From: Ruthenibacterium lactatiformans
Lineage (GTDB): Bacteria; Bacillota; Clostridia; Oscillospirales; Ruminococcaceae
Direction of reading: 5' to 3'
Assembly (NCBI RefSeq): GCF_000949455.1
Contig: NZ_JXXK01000006.1
Location: forward strand, 88,041-152,040
DNA length: 64,000 nt
In this document: piece by piece, positions 15,707-25,011 of the stretch
How the letters are laid out: the number at the start of each line of letters is the position of its first letter
How positions within the stretch are numbered: the first letter of the stretch is position 1
Program-made: the position numbers and the translations under genes
Notes under the pieces: generated by a model
Told to the model about the DNA's origin: nothing
The model's input: the letters and a program-made list of their open reading frames with translations, nothing else
Databases searched by the model: none

Positions 15707-18238
15707 TTACTGCCAGACCACCCGGTCGATCTCGACCCAGCGCCCGCTGGACTCCGGCGACTTTTCCGCCTTTACCGTAATGCGCACCGTATGTGTACCG
15801 GGCTCCAGCGTGCCTGTATCGTACAGAACCTGCTGCAGCATCATTTCCGGAGCATAGGCGTCGATATCCGCAGCCGCCGCGCCGTCCACCGTTATCTGCG
15901 CCCGGCCGCACCACGGCCCCTTGAGGCCGTAGATCACCGCATTGCTTCCCTCGAAGCTGAATTCGATGTGCGCTTTCCAGGTATTGCTGGAGCTGTCGTC
16001 GTCGTGATAACTGCCCGGGACCGACTGGTGCTTCCAGACGGAAAACTTTTTCAGATTCGGGTTTTCGTCGTTCCAGACGACCTTATTTATAACGGGCGCG
16101 CCGTTTTGGCTGTCCGACAATTCAACCTTGTCGAATTCGATCCACGTATCGGAGGACGCTTCGTTTTTTTCTCCCGCGACTGTGAGCGTCACCGTGTGTT
16201 CCCCATAAGGCAGCTCACCGGTGTCAAACAAAAGCGCCTGCTCCTGCGTTGTACCGGCATAGGCGTCGATGCGCACGGGCGCCCCAAAGTCCACCTGTGC
16301 GTCCGCCATGCCGCACCAGTTTCCCCGAAGCCCGTAAAGCTTCGCCCCGGTGCCTGTAAAGGTGAATTCCACAAAGCCGTCTTTTTCTTTACAGGACGCA
16401 TCGTCGTTCCGGTAGCTGCCCGCCGACGCCTGCTGGTTCCAGTTGGCGCTGTAAGACAAATAGGGCGAGTCGTTGTTCAGTGTTACCGTCCCGCCCCCCG
16501 GCGCTTCCTGCGTTGTGAAGCAGGCCGTCCCGCTCGCCGCGGAACCGGCCTGGTTTTCCGCCGTTACCCGCCAGTAATACGTCGTTCCCGCTTCAAGCTC
16601 CCGCGCGGCCTGGTAGCGGCACGCCATGCCTGTGTATGTATCGATCACGGGTGCAGAAAGGTCTGCGTTGGGCGATACGGTAAGGCGGTAGTTCCGCCCG
16701 CCGTCCACGGGCGTCCACGCAAATGCCTGTGCCGTCCCCGCGCCGCCGGCGCCGTTCCCGGGGCTCAGCAATTCCGGCTGTCCGGGCGCTTTTCCCGGCG
16801 CGACGGAGCTGAACGTGTACACCACAACACTCTCTCCCGGTATGCCGCCCGTATAGCTTCCGCCCGTCACGGCTTCGCAGCCGGCGAAGAGGCTGCGGTA
16901 CTCCGGCGCCGTGTCCCATACGCTTTCTCCGCTCAGCACCATCGCGCTTACGCAGTCCATCTGCTCCGGTACGTTCAGCGTAAGCTGTGTGGCGTCCCAT
17001 TTGTTCAGCACGATCACGCGCAGGTCTGTCTGCGCCGCATTGCAATATGCGTAGACCCGCACCTTCTCCGCGCTGCTGGACGCGCCCAGCCGGTTTTCCA
17101 GAACATTCTGGTTGACGATCCTGTGCGCGGCCGCCGGGCCCGTCAGGCGCACAGTCTTTCCCTCCAGATACCACTGGTCCAGGTCGAACCAGCCGAACGC
17201 GTTTTCCGGACAGCCCGAAATAGACGCTTTGCTGGGATAATGCGAAGGCCAGGTGACGATGCGGGAGTACCTGCCGTCCCCGATCATCTCCAGCATCGCG
17301 TTCAGCAGCGCCATGCTGCCGCCCATGTCCCGCACATGTCCCGCGTTCCAATCGTCCTGAACCGGCGTCCAGCCGATGTTGCATTCGCCCAGAATGCCCT
17401 CTTTCCCCTCGATGGGCGTCCCCGGCTCCAGCAGCGCGTCGCTGTTCTTGTCAAAATACTTGTTCCAGCCGTAGAACGCATAGCGGTGGTCGTCATATGC
17501 GTCGAACGCCCCCTGCGCCGCCGAGACGAGCGCGCTGTTCCAGCTGTTCCACAAAATATTTTCCGGCGCCCGCTGCAGCACCAGGCGGTAATTGGGGTTT
17601 GCCGCCTTGACGATCTGCTGGAACTCCGGGAAAAGGCTGCCCAGATACCTGGCGTTGGCAACACCGCCCGCGCCGTTGTTCCAGGGCTCGTTCCCCATGT
17701 CGAAGTAGCACAGCTCTATCCCTTCCTGCGCAATGTACTGCGCCATCGACGCCGTCAGCGCCTTTACCTTTTCCAGGCCGGCCTGTCCGCCGAAGGCGTC
17801 CAGCGATTCAATGGGTATCATGACGAAGGGCACGATGTCCTGCTGCTTGCAAAAGCGGATGAACTCCCGCAGGCCGAAGCTCCCGGCCGCGTCGCGGCTG
17901 TTCAGCCCGCCCCAGTACCGGTTCTCCGAAAGGGGTGTTTCCTGTTCCCAGTCAAAGGCCCAGGCGTCATACCCCCAGCGCATCATATCCAGCTCGCCTG
18001 CAAAAAAGCTCTGTTCCATCCAGTTTCCGTTCGCCTGCCACATGGCGTCGCTGATCATGGACATTTCGATATTGGTGCCCACCCTGCGCGCGCCGGCCAG
18101 GGGCGTCACGTCCGCTCCGTCCACGGTAACGATGACCTGCGCCGGCCCCGCCGCCCGGGCGGGAACGCCCCAGCTGCCCAGGACCGACGCCGCCAGAACA
18201 GCGGCAAGCATGCGGATAATTCGTTTTTTCTGTTTCAT
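15707..18238 (-). CDS. secreted clan GH-A-like glycoside hydrolase with FN3 and two C-terminal sugar-binding modules
   Basis: 843-residue exported enzyme. Signal peptide (1-33, ending near PARA), then a TIM-barrel-like domain with FDMGNEPW (probable acid/base Glu near 183) and GILGECNIGW (probable nucleophile Glu near 284), and a beta-sandwich that closes the catalytic unit (about 380-490). An FN3 domain (about 500-590) and two related jelly-roll modules follow (about 605-720 and 735-843, each with SYxNDD/SYHDDD, NWCG/PWCG and a D-IDAYA strand). The family within clan GH-A is not clear to me. It follows the SBP gene after two strong hairpins. Its bond specificity is unknown. Confidence 0.75.
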   Translation of the reverse strand: MKQKKRIIRMLAAVLAASVLGSWGVPARAAGPAQVIVTVDGADVTPLAGARRVGTNIEMSMISDAMWQANGNWMEQSFFAGELDMMRWGYDAWAFDWEQETPLSENRYWGGLNSRDAAGSFGLREFIRFCKQQDIVPFVMIPIESLDAFGGQAGLEKVKALTASMAQYIAQEGIELCYFDMGNEPWNNGAGGVANARYLGSLFPEFQQIVKAANPNYRLVLQRAPENILWNSWNSALVSAAQGAFDAYDDHRYAFYGWNKYFDKNSDALLEPGTPIEGKEGILGECNIGWTPVQDDWNAGHVRDMGGSMALLNAMLEMIGDGRYSRIVTWPSHYPSKASISGCPENAFGWFDLDQWYLEGKTVRLTGPAAAHRIVNQNVLENRLGASSSAEKVRVYAYCNAAQTDLRVIVLNKWDATQLTLNVPEQMDCVSAMVLSGESVWDTAPEYRSLFAGCEAVTGGSYTGGIPGESVVVYTFSSVAPGKAPGQPELLSPGNGAGGAGTAQAFAWTPVDGGRNYRLTVSPNADLSAPVIDTYTGMACRYQAARELEAGTTYYWRVTAENQAGSAASGTACFTTQEAPGGGTVTLNNDSPYLSYSANWNQQASAGSYRNDDASCKEKDGFVEFTFTGTGAKLYGLRGNWCGMADAQVDFGAPVRIDAYAGTTQEQALLFDTGELPYGEHTVTLTVAGEKNEASSDTWIEFDKVELSDSQNGAPVINKVVWNDENPNLKKFSVWKHQSVPGSYHDDDSSSNTWKAHIEFSFEGSNAVIYGLKGPWCGRAQITVDGAAAADIDAYAPEMMLQQVLYDTGTLEPGTHTVRITVKAEKSPESSGRWVEIDRVVWQ

Positions 18239-18272
18239 AGCGGCCTCCTTGATTTCTGTTTTATCATCTTTT

Positions 18273-18347
18273 CGGCCCGGCGCAGCGCCGGGCCGCCTAC
18301 CAAACAAACGGCAGCGGGGGCGGAGCCTTTGCCCCGCCCCCGCTGCC
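18273..18347 (-). other. paired GC-rich stem-loops downstream of the SBP gene
   Basis: Two strong hairpins in the gap after the binding-protein gene: a 14-bp stem at 18310-18347 and an 11-bp palindrome at 18273-18295. Neither has a T run, so they look like mRNA 3'-end stabilisers or partial terminators that keep SBP transcripts above those of the enzymes downstream. Confidence 0.6.
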
Positions 18348-18363
18348 CGGCAGTATTTTTTCG

Positions 18364-19953
18364 TCAGCCGCCGTTGGCCTTATTAAAAGCCTGCGCCTGT
18401 TTTTGCATCTCCGCATACACCTTTTCCGCGCCTGCCGCCGCCATCTTTTCCTTGAGCTTTGCAATGTCGCCGGCCGGGTCGTCGGTAAAGCCCAGGCCCA
18501 GCAGCTTGTAATCGGTGTTGAATATTTCAGTGATGGCCGCGATCTCGTTTTTCACGTTGCTGTCGTCAAACACAAACGTCTGGTAGCGCCCGCTGCGAGC
18601 GTTTTCCTTCCAAACCTCATTCATCTCTTCAAAGTTGGGAATGCCTCCCTCCACAACGCGCCAGTACGCATCGTTCCGCACGCCCCAGTTGCAGTTGCTG
18701 TCATAGGCGTAATTCGTGCTGTCCGGAAGAGACACCAGGCCGTGCTCGCCCGAGGCCTCCCAGTGCTTTCCCTCGATGCCGTAGCAGAACAGGTTGTTGA
18801 TCTCCGCGTCGTTGCGCAGGTAATCCAGCGCCATCAGCGCACGCTCGGGGTTGCGGGATTTGGAGAAGATGCTCATGCCGTTGGCCAGATAAGAGTTCAG
18901 GACCGGGGGAACATCCTCCTGCGCGTCGAACACACGCACGTCCCATTCCGGGTGCTCGGCCGTCATCTGCGCATAGATACTTTTGGCCGTATTTACGTTG
19001 CACAGCGCCAGCGCCGATTTTCCCGCCTGGAAGCTCTCGGTGTTGTTCTGCGTGTTCACCACCGCGTTTTTGCTCCAGAAGCCGCGGTCCTTCCAATCCT
19101 TAAGGCGCTCGACGACGCCCTGGAATTCCGGCTGTTCAAAGTTGCCCTTTACCGCCGCGCCGTCGTCCAGCTCGCCGACGCTGGCCATCGCCTGCCACGA
19201 CCCGACGCCTGTTACCTTTTCCTCGGATTCCCAGTTCGCTTTCTGCCACATACGGTCGAACACGAACAGCTTGTCGTAGTCCGAACCGACGTCCAACGGG
19301 ATGAGCGTGGGCTCATTGGCCACGATGGCGTCCATGTAAGCCTCCGCCTCGTCCAGGGACGCAACGGATTTGATATCGTATTTGTCCATCAGGTCGCCGC
19401 GCACCAGATATACATAGGAGGTAATCTCCTTGTAATTCATAGGCAGCATGTACACCCTGCCGTCCACCTTCGCCTGTTCCCACGCTTCGGGATACATGCT
19501 GCCGGCCGTCATGGGCGCATAGGTCTCCAGCGCTTCTTGCGTGATCTCCCAGAAGCCCTGCTTTGTAGCCTGCGCGTTGTAGAAGCACCAGTCCGCCGTA
19601 TAAATGATGTCCCAATCCTCGCCGGACGCAAAGATCAGCGGGTATTTCTGCTCATATTCGCCCCAGCTCATGAACTTGACGTCGATTGTGGCGTTGATCT
19701 CCTCTTTCAGCTTTTCATTGATTTTTGCGAACACCTCGTCGTTGTCCACCGGACGGTCCCCGATCAGGTACATCGTCAGGGTGACGGCCTCGGACGTGTC
19801 CGGCTTTCCCGCCTGCGCGCCGGACGCCGGCGCGGAGACGGAAGCCGCCTGTGCCGGTGCGCTGGACGCGGGCGCGCCCGTGCAGCCGCTCAGGATGCCG
19901 AGCCCCATCGTCAGCGCCGCCAGAAATGCGCAAAACCGTGTTTTCTTTCTCAT
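18364..19953 (-). CDS. extracellular solute-binding lipoprotein of an LplABC-type sugar importer
   Basis: Captures oligosaccharide outside the membrane and delivers it to the permeases encoded just upstream. 529 residues with a lipoprotein signal peptide (lipobox LSGC, Cys about 24), a Ser/Ala-rich linker and a two-lobed binding domain typical of family 1 SBPs of the LplA/YtcQ type. Start ATG at 19951-19953 with GGGAGGAA upstream. It is third in a leftward operon after two permeases and before the glycosidases, so its ligand is probably a product of the secreted enzymes. No ATPase gene is in the locus. Confidence 0.9.
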   Translation of the reverse strand: MRKKTRFCAFLAALTMGLGILSGCTGAPASSAPAQAASVSAPASGAQAGKPDTSEAVTLTMYLIGDRPVDNDEVFAKINEKLKEEINATIDVKFMSWGEYEQKYPLIFASGEDWDIIYTADWCFYNAQATKQGFWEITQEALETYAPMTAGSMYPEAWEQAKVDGRVYMLPMNYKEITSYVYLVRGDLMDKYDIKSVASLDEAEAYMDAIVANEPTLIPLDVGSDYDKLFVFDRMWQKANWESEEKVTGVGSWQAMASVGELDDGAAVKGNFEQPEFQGVVERLKDWKDRGFWSKNAVVNTQNNTESFQAGKSALALCNVNTAKSIYAQMTAEHPEWDVRVFDAQEDVPPVLNSYLANGMSIFSKSRNPERALMALDYLRNDAEINNLFCYGIEGKHWEASGEHGLVSLPDSTNYAYDSNCNWGVRNDAYWRVVEGGIPNFEEMNEVWKENARSGRYQTFVFDDSNVKNEIAAITEIFNTDYKLLGLGFTDDPAGDIAKLKEKMAAAGAEKVYAEMQKQAQAFNKANGG

Positions 19954-20009
19954 AGATCGTTCCTCCCTTTTTTATTCAAAATTCTTGCGAATTTTTTTGG
20001 TTCCACCCG

Positions 20010-20924
20010 TTATCCCTTTACCGCTCCGATGGTAACGCCCTTGACGAAATATTTTTGCAGGAACGGATACAAAAGGATGATCGGGCCTGTGGCGACCACC
20101 GTCATTGCCAGCTTCATCGGTTCGCTGGGCACGTCGCTGGCGGGGATGCCGCTGCGCGCGGCGGCGGCGTTCATCGCCTGCGCCTTGGTCAGGATATTGT
20201 TCAGGAAGTATTGCAGCGGGTACAGGTTCCGGCTGCCCTCGTCTAGAAACAGCATCGCGTTGTACCAGTCGTTCCAGTAATTCAGCGCGATGAAAAGCCC
20301 CACGGTGGCCAGCCCCGCCTTGCACAGGGGCAGCGCAATGCGGAAGTAGATGGTAAAATCCCCCGCGCCATCCAGCTTTGCCGATTCATACAGCGCCTCC
20401 GGGATGCTCGTCATGTAGCTTTTCAAAATCAACAGATATGTCACATTGATAAGAATGGGCAGGATCAGCGCGATGACGCTGTTGTGAAAATGCAGGTATT
20501 TCGTATTAAAAATGTACCACGGCACCAATCCTCCGCCGAAAATAGAGGTGAAGTAAAAGAAAAACGACACCTGGTAGCGGTACCTGAAATCGCGGCTGGA
20601 CAGCACGTACGCCGCCATGCTGGTGAGCCAGAGCCCCAGGACGGTTCCCACGGCCGTCACAAAAATCGTAACGCCATAGGCCCGCAGCAGCTCTTGCGGA
20701 ATGCGGAACAGCATTTTGTATGCGTCCAGCGAGATGGTTTCCGGGAAGAGCCGGTAGCCTTGCAGCTGGATGGAATACTGCTCGGACACGGAGCCGCTGA
20801 GCACCAGCAGGAACGGCAGCAGGCACGCCGCCGAAAGCGCCGTGAGCACCGCATAGGAAAGTATGTTGAACAAAACACGGTCCCGGCCGACCGGTTTTTT
20901 TGCGCGTCGTTTTGCGCCCGCCAT
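20010..20924 (-). CDS. carbohydrate ABC permease (LplC/YtcP type)
   Basis: 304-residue inner-membrane permease with six predicted helices and the ABC coupling (EAA) motif SIPEALYESAKLDGAGDFTI. It ends YFVKGVTIGAVKG, the usual C-terminus of the LplC/YtcP group. The ATG at 20922-20924 with AAAGGAGG upstream is preferred over the longer frame because it puts the ribosome site 7 bases away and removes a 16-residue polar extension. It would pair with the permease upstream, whose 3' end is 34 bp away. Confidence 0.92.
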   Translation of the reverse strand: MAGAKRRAKKPVGRDRVLFNILSYAVLTALSAACLLPFLLVLSGSVSEQYSIQLQGYRLFPETISLDAYKMLFRIPQELLRAYGVTIFVTAVGTVLGLWLTSMAAYVLSSRDFRYRYQVSFFFYFTSIFGGGLVPWYIFNTKYLHFHNSVIALILPILINVTYLLILKSYMTSIPEALYESAKLDGAGDFTIYFRIALPLCKAGLATVGLFIALNYWNDWYNAMLFLDEGSRNLYPLQYFLNNILTKAQAMNAAAARSGIPASDVPSEPMKLAMTVVATGPIILLYPFLQKYFVKGVTIGAVKG

Positions 20925-20958
20925 GGGCAAGGCCTCCTTTTTTCCGGCAGGCGCCGCC

Positions 20959-21885
20959 TCAGAACAGCGCATAATCCGGCTCCACTTTCTTTACCGTGTA
21001 GTTTGCAAGCAGCACCAGCACGAACGACAGGCCGGACTGGTAAAGCCCCGCGGCGCTTGTCATGCCGAATTCCTGCAGGTCCAGCAGCGAGCGCGTTACA
21101 TAAGTATCGATCACGTCCGTGACCTCCAGCACCATTGGGTTGTTTCCGGTCACCTGCCAGAACATCTGGAAGTCGCCCTTCATGATCGTGCCGATCGCCA
21201 TCAGGAACAGGATCGCAATGGTGGGGCGGATGCACGGCAGCGTGATATGCCATATCTTCTGCCACATGGTGGCGCCGTCAAGGTCTGCCGCCTCGAACAG
21301 CTGGCCGTCAATGTTGACGATGCTCGCCAGATACATCACTGTGCCGTAGCCCACATTTTTGAAAGCGCTCACCACGATGAGTATAACCGGCCATGCGTTT
21401 TTATTGGAGTATACGTCCACGGGCGCCAGCCCCACCGAGCGCAGAAAGCTGTTCACCGCGCCGAACTCAAAATTGAACATATTGTAGATGAATGCGCCCA
21501 CGACCACCCAGGAGATGAAGTACGGCAGAAACATCACCGACTGCGTGATGCGTTTGAAATATTTCCCCGCCAGCTCGCTGAGCAGCACGGCGCACACGAT
21601 CTGCAAAAATGTATTGACGCACAAAAACGCGATATTGTAAAGCACCGTATTCCGCGTCGTCGTCCACGCCTTTCCCGACTGAAAAAAATACCGGAAGTTT
21701 TCAAGCCCGACCCACGGGCTGCCGAAAATGCCATCGTGATAATTGTACGCCTTGAAGGCGAGTACGATCCCGCTCATGGGAATGTAGCACATCAGGATCA
21801 CCACCACCGCAGCCGGCACAAGCATGAGCCACTTTGTGCGGTTCTCCCGCAGGTCACGCAGCAGCGGGCTTCCTTTTTTCTTCAT
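20959..21885 (-). CDS. carbohydrate ABC permease (LplB/UgpA type)
   Basis: First gene of the module A leftward operon, 308 residues. The N-terminus is basic, followed by six membrane helices; the EAA-loop region reads NIDGQLFEAADLDGATMWQK. LplB-type permeases heterodimerise with LplC-type partners to import complex sugars. Start ATG 21883-21885 with GAAGGAGG. It diverges from the response-regulator gene with a 211-bp shared promoter region, the usual arrangement for YesMN-controlled importers. Confidence 0.92.
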   Translation of the reverse strand: MKKKGSPLLRDLRENRTKWLMLVPAAVVVILMCYIPMSGIVLAFKAYNYHDGIFGSPWVGLENFRYFFQSGKAWTTTRNTVLYNIAFLCVNTFLQIVCAVLLSELAGKYFKRITQSVMFLPYFISWVVVGAFIYNMFNFEFGAVNSFLRSVGLAPVDVYSNKNAWPVILIVVSAFKNVGYGTVMYLASIVNIDGQLFEAADLDGATMWQKIWHITLPCIRPTIAILFLMAIGTIMKGDFQMFWQVTGNNPMVLEVTDVIDTYVTRSLLDLQEFGMTSAAGLYQSGLSFVLVLLANYTVKKVEPDYALF

Positions 21886-21933
21886 CGCGTCTCCTCCTTC
21901 GTGCGTCCTGCGGCGCCCGGTTTCGCTGTTCTT

Positions 21934-21962
21934 ATCCTAACAAAGCCGCCATCCAAAAACAA
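21934..21962 (-). promoter_or_regulatory. promoter of the module A leftward operon
   Basis: On the minus strand TTGTTT, a 17-bp spacer, then TAGGAT, about 50 bp before the first permease start. The -10 is weak, which fits a promoter helped by the divergent AraC-type response regulator. Confidence 0.4.
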
Positions 21963-22034
21963 CGGGACAAAATTTTGAAAGGAGGGCAAAATTATGTTGT
22001 TTGGCCTGTTTTTTATTTTTTGAACTAAATTCAC

Positions 22035-22063
22035 TTGAATAGTTGTCGCATTTTATATATTAT
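22035..22063 (+). promoter_or_regulatory. promoter of the two-component/glycosidase operon
   Basis: TTGAAT (22035-22040), a 17-bp spacer and TATTAT (22058-22063), ending 33 bp before the response-regulator start. This is a good sigma-A match. Confidence 0.5.
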
Positions 22064-22096
22064 TGAGACAACAAATCCGGGCAGGAGATGAATGCC

Positions 22097-23200
22097 ATGA
22101 GCTTTACCGTTCTGATTGCCGACGACGAGGCGATGCCGCGCACCGTTTTGAAAGAGCATATCCCGTGGGAGGAACTTTCCGTAACGCAGGTACATCTGGC
22201 CACCGACGGCGAGGAAGCCGTGGAGCAGGCGCGCAGGTTCCGCCCCGAGATCATCATCAGCGACATCAAAATGCCGCGGCGCAACGGGCTGGAAATGGCG
22301 GCCGCCGTGCGGGAATTTTTGCCCGCGTGCCAGTTCATTTTTCTGAGCGGCTATTCCGACAAGGAATACCTGAAGGGCGCCATCCGGCTGAGGGCCGCCT
22401 GCTATGTAGAAAAGCCGCTGGATCTGAGCGAGATCACTGCCGCGCTGCGGGAGGTAACGGCGGAGCTGCTGCGCCATGCGCAGCCCACGGAGGAGGAGCT
22501 GTTTTTCCACGGCGGGCATTCCCCGGAAAGGCCTATGAACCAGACGGTGTTTTCCTGCGGGAAAAGCGCGCTCAGCCAGCTGGAAAAGCTGATTCGGAGC
22601 AACCGCGGAGAGGAAACGCTCGCCGCGCTGGGCAGGATGTACGCAGAGATCAGCCGGTGCGAGGGCACGTCCCCCGAATATCTGCGCCACCTGTACTGCC
22701 AGATCATCTTTCTGTTTCTGCATGCGGCCGAGAGCCACAATGTCCGGGCCGTCACCGAGCGGACGGATTTTTTGCTGTACACCGCGGTACGGCAGGAAAC
22801 GCTTGCCGGCCTGTGGGACATTCTGCGCCGGACCGCGCAGGACTATTTTTCCGCTTTGAATCCCTCCTGTCCCGATATCGCTGTTCGGGTGGAAAATTAC
22901 ATCGAGGCCCATTACCGCAACTGCGGTCTCACCGTCCAGAGCATCGCCGGGGAGCTTGGGTTCACCAACTCATATCTGTGCGCCGCATACAAAAAAAGCT
23001 GCGGCAAAACGGTCAACCAGCGTTTAACGGAAATACGCCTGCACCATGCGAAGGAGCTTCTTGCGGGAACCAGCCGCAGGCTTTACGAGATAGCCAACGC
23101 CGTGGGCTACGGGGACGGAAAATATTTTGTCAAGCTGTTCACCCGGGAGGTGGGGCTTTCGCCCAGGGAGTACAGGGGGAGGCATTCATATGAAGAATAG
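22097..23200 (+). CDS. AraC-type response regulator (YesN-like)
   Basis: Cytoplasmic transcription regulator, 367 residues. The receiver domain (1-120) has DD at 9-10, phosphoacceptor Asp56 in IISDIKMP and the conserved Lys in VEKPLD; a helical middle follows, then two AraC-type helix-turn-helix motifs at the C-terminus (FTNSYLCAAYKKSCGKTVNQ; YEIANAVGYGDGKYFVKLF). The second ATG (22097) is chosen: AGGAG is 9 bases upstream, against none for the ATG at 22088. The kinase gene overlaps its end by 11 bp. It probably activates the divergent importer and its own glycosidase operon. Confidence 0.93.
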   Translation: MSFTVLIADDEAMPRTVLKEHIPWEELSVTQVHLATDGEEAVEQARRFRPEIIISDIKMPRRNGLEMAAAVREFLPACQFIFLSGYSDKEYLKGAIRLRAACYVEKPLDLSEITAALREVTAELLRHAQPTEEELFFHGGHSPERPMNQTVFSCGKSALSQLEKLIRSNRGEETLAALGRMYAEISRCEGTSPEYLRHLYCQIIFLFLHAAESHNVRAVTERTDFLLYTAVRQETLAGLWDILRRTAQDYFSALNPSCPDIAVRVENYIEAHYRNCGLTVQSIAGELGFTNSYLCAAYKKSCGKTVNQRLTEIRLHHAKELLAGTSRRLYEIANAVGYGDGKYFVKLFTREVGLSPREYRGRHSYEE

Positions 23201-25007
23201 TCTCCTGCGGTGGCTGCAGTGGTCCACCTCCTGCGGAAAGCTGCGCAGCAAGCTGCTCTGTATTTATTTCCTGCTTATCGTCATCCCGCTGGGGATGTTT
23301 TCCCTCTATGCCTATCTTCGCGTGAAAAGCGTTATCCAGGAGCAGACCTTCTCGGCCGCGCAGAATGCCTTTGACGATACCTGCCTGTCTCTGGAGCATC
23401 TTCTGGGCCGGCTGGACGGTGTCATCGACATCCTGTCCACAGATTCCCTGATCTATACGATGGCCTCCAACGATCCGCGCGACTTTACATATATCCGCCG
23501 TCTGGAGGATTCCGACCAGCTTGCCACCACCTTCGAGCACCTGCGTGTGCTGTCCGGTGTGGACCGCATCCGGCTTTATGTCGGAAACGATTACCCCTAC
23601 TCCAACACCAGGACAAATATCGTCCAGATCAGCCGGATAGAGCAGAGCGGCTGGTATCAGGCCGCCGCGAAGGGCCGCCGGCGGCTGTGGTGTGCCCCGG
23701 CCGACCTTGGGGAATCTTCCGAAACCGGGCAGCCGTGCTTTTCCTCCATACAGATGGTATACAATCCGCGCAGCGTAAAGGAGCCGCTGGCAATCCTCCG
23801 CGCGGATATCGACGCCCGCCGGGTACAGGAGCTGGTGAGCGGCACCTCCATCACCGAAAACGGTCTTTTGCTGCTTTTGCGCGGGGACGAGGTCCTGCTC
23901 GCGTCCGATCCGGACATTCCTCTCTCCCGTCTGGACACGCTGGTGGAGCAGCTGCACGGTTCCTGCGCGGGCGCATGGGCGACCATACAGGCCAACGGCA
24001 CAGATTACTATGTGCAGTCCAAGGGTATCGGCCCGTCGGGCTGGCGCATCGCCAGCATCCTGCCCTACCGTGACGTTTTCCGCCTGAGCCATGAGCTGAG
24101 CATTGAAATGCTTGTTATTGTCATAGCCGTCGCCCTGGCGGCCTATCTGCTGGCATATCTCATCAGCCAGTCCACATTAAAGCGGATATCTCAGCTTACC
24201 GGCACGATGCAGGCTGTGGAAAAAGGCAACGTCACCGTGCGGCTGGAGCCGTCGGGCAACGATGAGATTGCTCAGATGATGGACGGCTTCAATCAGATGA
24301 TGGACCGCGTGGACACGCTGATGGAAGAGCGGGTGGAATATGGACGCCAAATCAAAAACCTTGAGCTGAAAGCACTTCAGGCCCAGATCAACCCACATTT
24401 CCTGTACAATTCTCTGGATTTGATCAACTGCACCGCCATCAGCCGCAACGTGCCCGAAATCAGCCGTATGGTGAACGCGCTGGGCCGTTTTTACCGGCTC
24501 TCTCTCAGCAAGGGGCGCGAAGTGATCCCCCTGTCCGATGAGCTCAAGCACGCGCAGCTTTATGTGGAAATCCAGAATCTGCGGTTCGAAAACCGCGTCT
24601 CTGTCCGGTGGGCGCTTGACCCTGCCGCCGCCCAATGCCGGATCATCAAAATCGTGCTGCAGCCGCTGATTGAAAACGCGATCATCCACGGTATCTTTGA
24701 AAAGCCGTCAAAATGCGGGCGCCTCGCCGTGGCAGTGCGCCGTGAACCGGACGGCATCCGCATCACCATCGAGGACGACGGCGTGGGGATGGATGAAGCC
24801 ACCCTGCTCTCCAACTTTTCCCCTGCCGCGCCGGGCCAGATCACAGCCACTCCCGGCGGATACGGCGTGCGCAACATTCAGGACAGGCTGCGCCTGGCCT
24901 ACGGCGAACCGTTCGGGTTGTCCTGCGTCAGCCGGCCGGGCAAGGGCACCACAGTCACAGTTTATATCCCGGCCATTGAGCCGGAAGAACAACCGCAGGA
25001 GGGGTAG
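23190..25007 (+). CDS. sensor histidine kinase (YesM-like)
   Basis: 605-residue membrane sensor. A first helix (about 27-47) and a second (about 305-330) enclose an extracytoplasmic dCache-like sensor domain; then come HAMP, the His_kinase domain with phosphoacceptor His in INPHFLYNS (about 402) and a HATPase domain (EDDGVGMDE; GGYGVRNIQDRL). The start ATG at 23190 follows GGGGGAGG and overlaps the regulator gene. It presumably senses an extracellular sugar, directly or through the binding protein. The next gene starts 4 bp after its stop. Confidence 0.94.
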   Translation: MKNSLLRWLQWSTSCGKLRSKLLCIYFLLIVIPLGMFSLYAYLRVKSVIQEQTFSAAQNAFDDTCLSLEHLLGRLDGVIDILSTDSLIYTMASNDPRDFTYIRRLEDSDQLATTFEHLRVLSGVDRIRLYVGNDYPYSNTRTNIVQISRIEQSGWYQAAAKGRRRLWCAPADLGESSETGQPCFSSIQMVYNPRSVKEPLAILRADIDARRVQELVSGTSITENGLLLLLRGDEVLLASDPDIPLSRLDTLVEQLHGSCAGAWATIQANGTDYYVQSKGIGPSGWRIASILPYRDVFRLSHELSIEMLVIVIAVALAAYLLAYLISQSTLKRISQLTGTMQAVEKGNVTVRLEPSGNDEIAQMMDGFNQMMDRVDTLMEERVEYGRQIKNLELKALQAQINPHFLYNSLDLINCTAISRNVPEISRMVNALGRFYRLSLSKGREVIPLSDELKHAQLYVEIQNLRFENRVSVRWALDPAAAQCRIIKIVLQPLIENAIIHGIFEKPSKCGRLAVAVRREPDGIRITIEDDGVGMDEATLLSNFSPAAPGQITATPGGYGVRNIQDRLRLAYGEPFGLSCVSRPGKGTTVTVYIPAIEPEEQPQEG

Positions 25008-25011
25008 GCAC

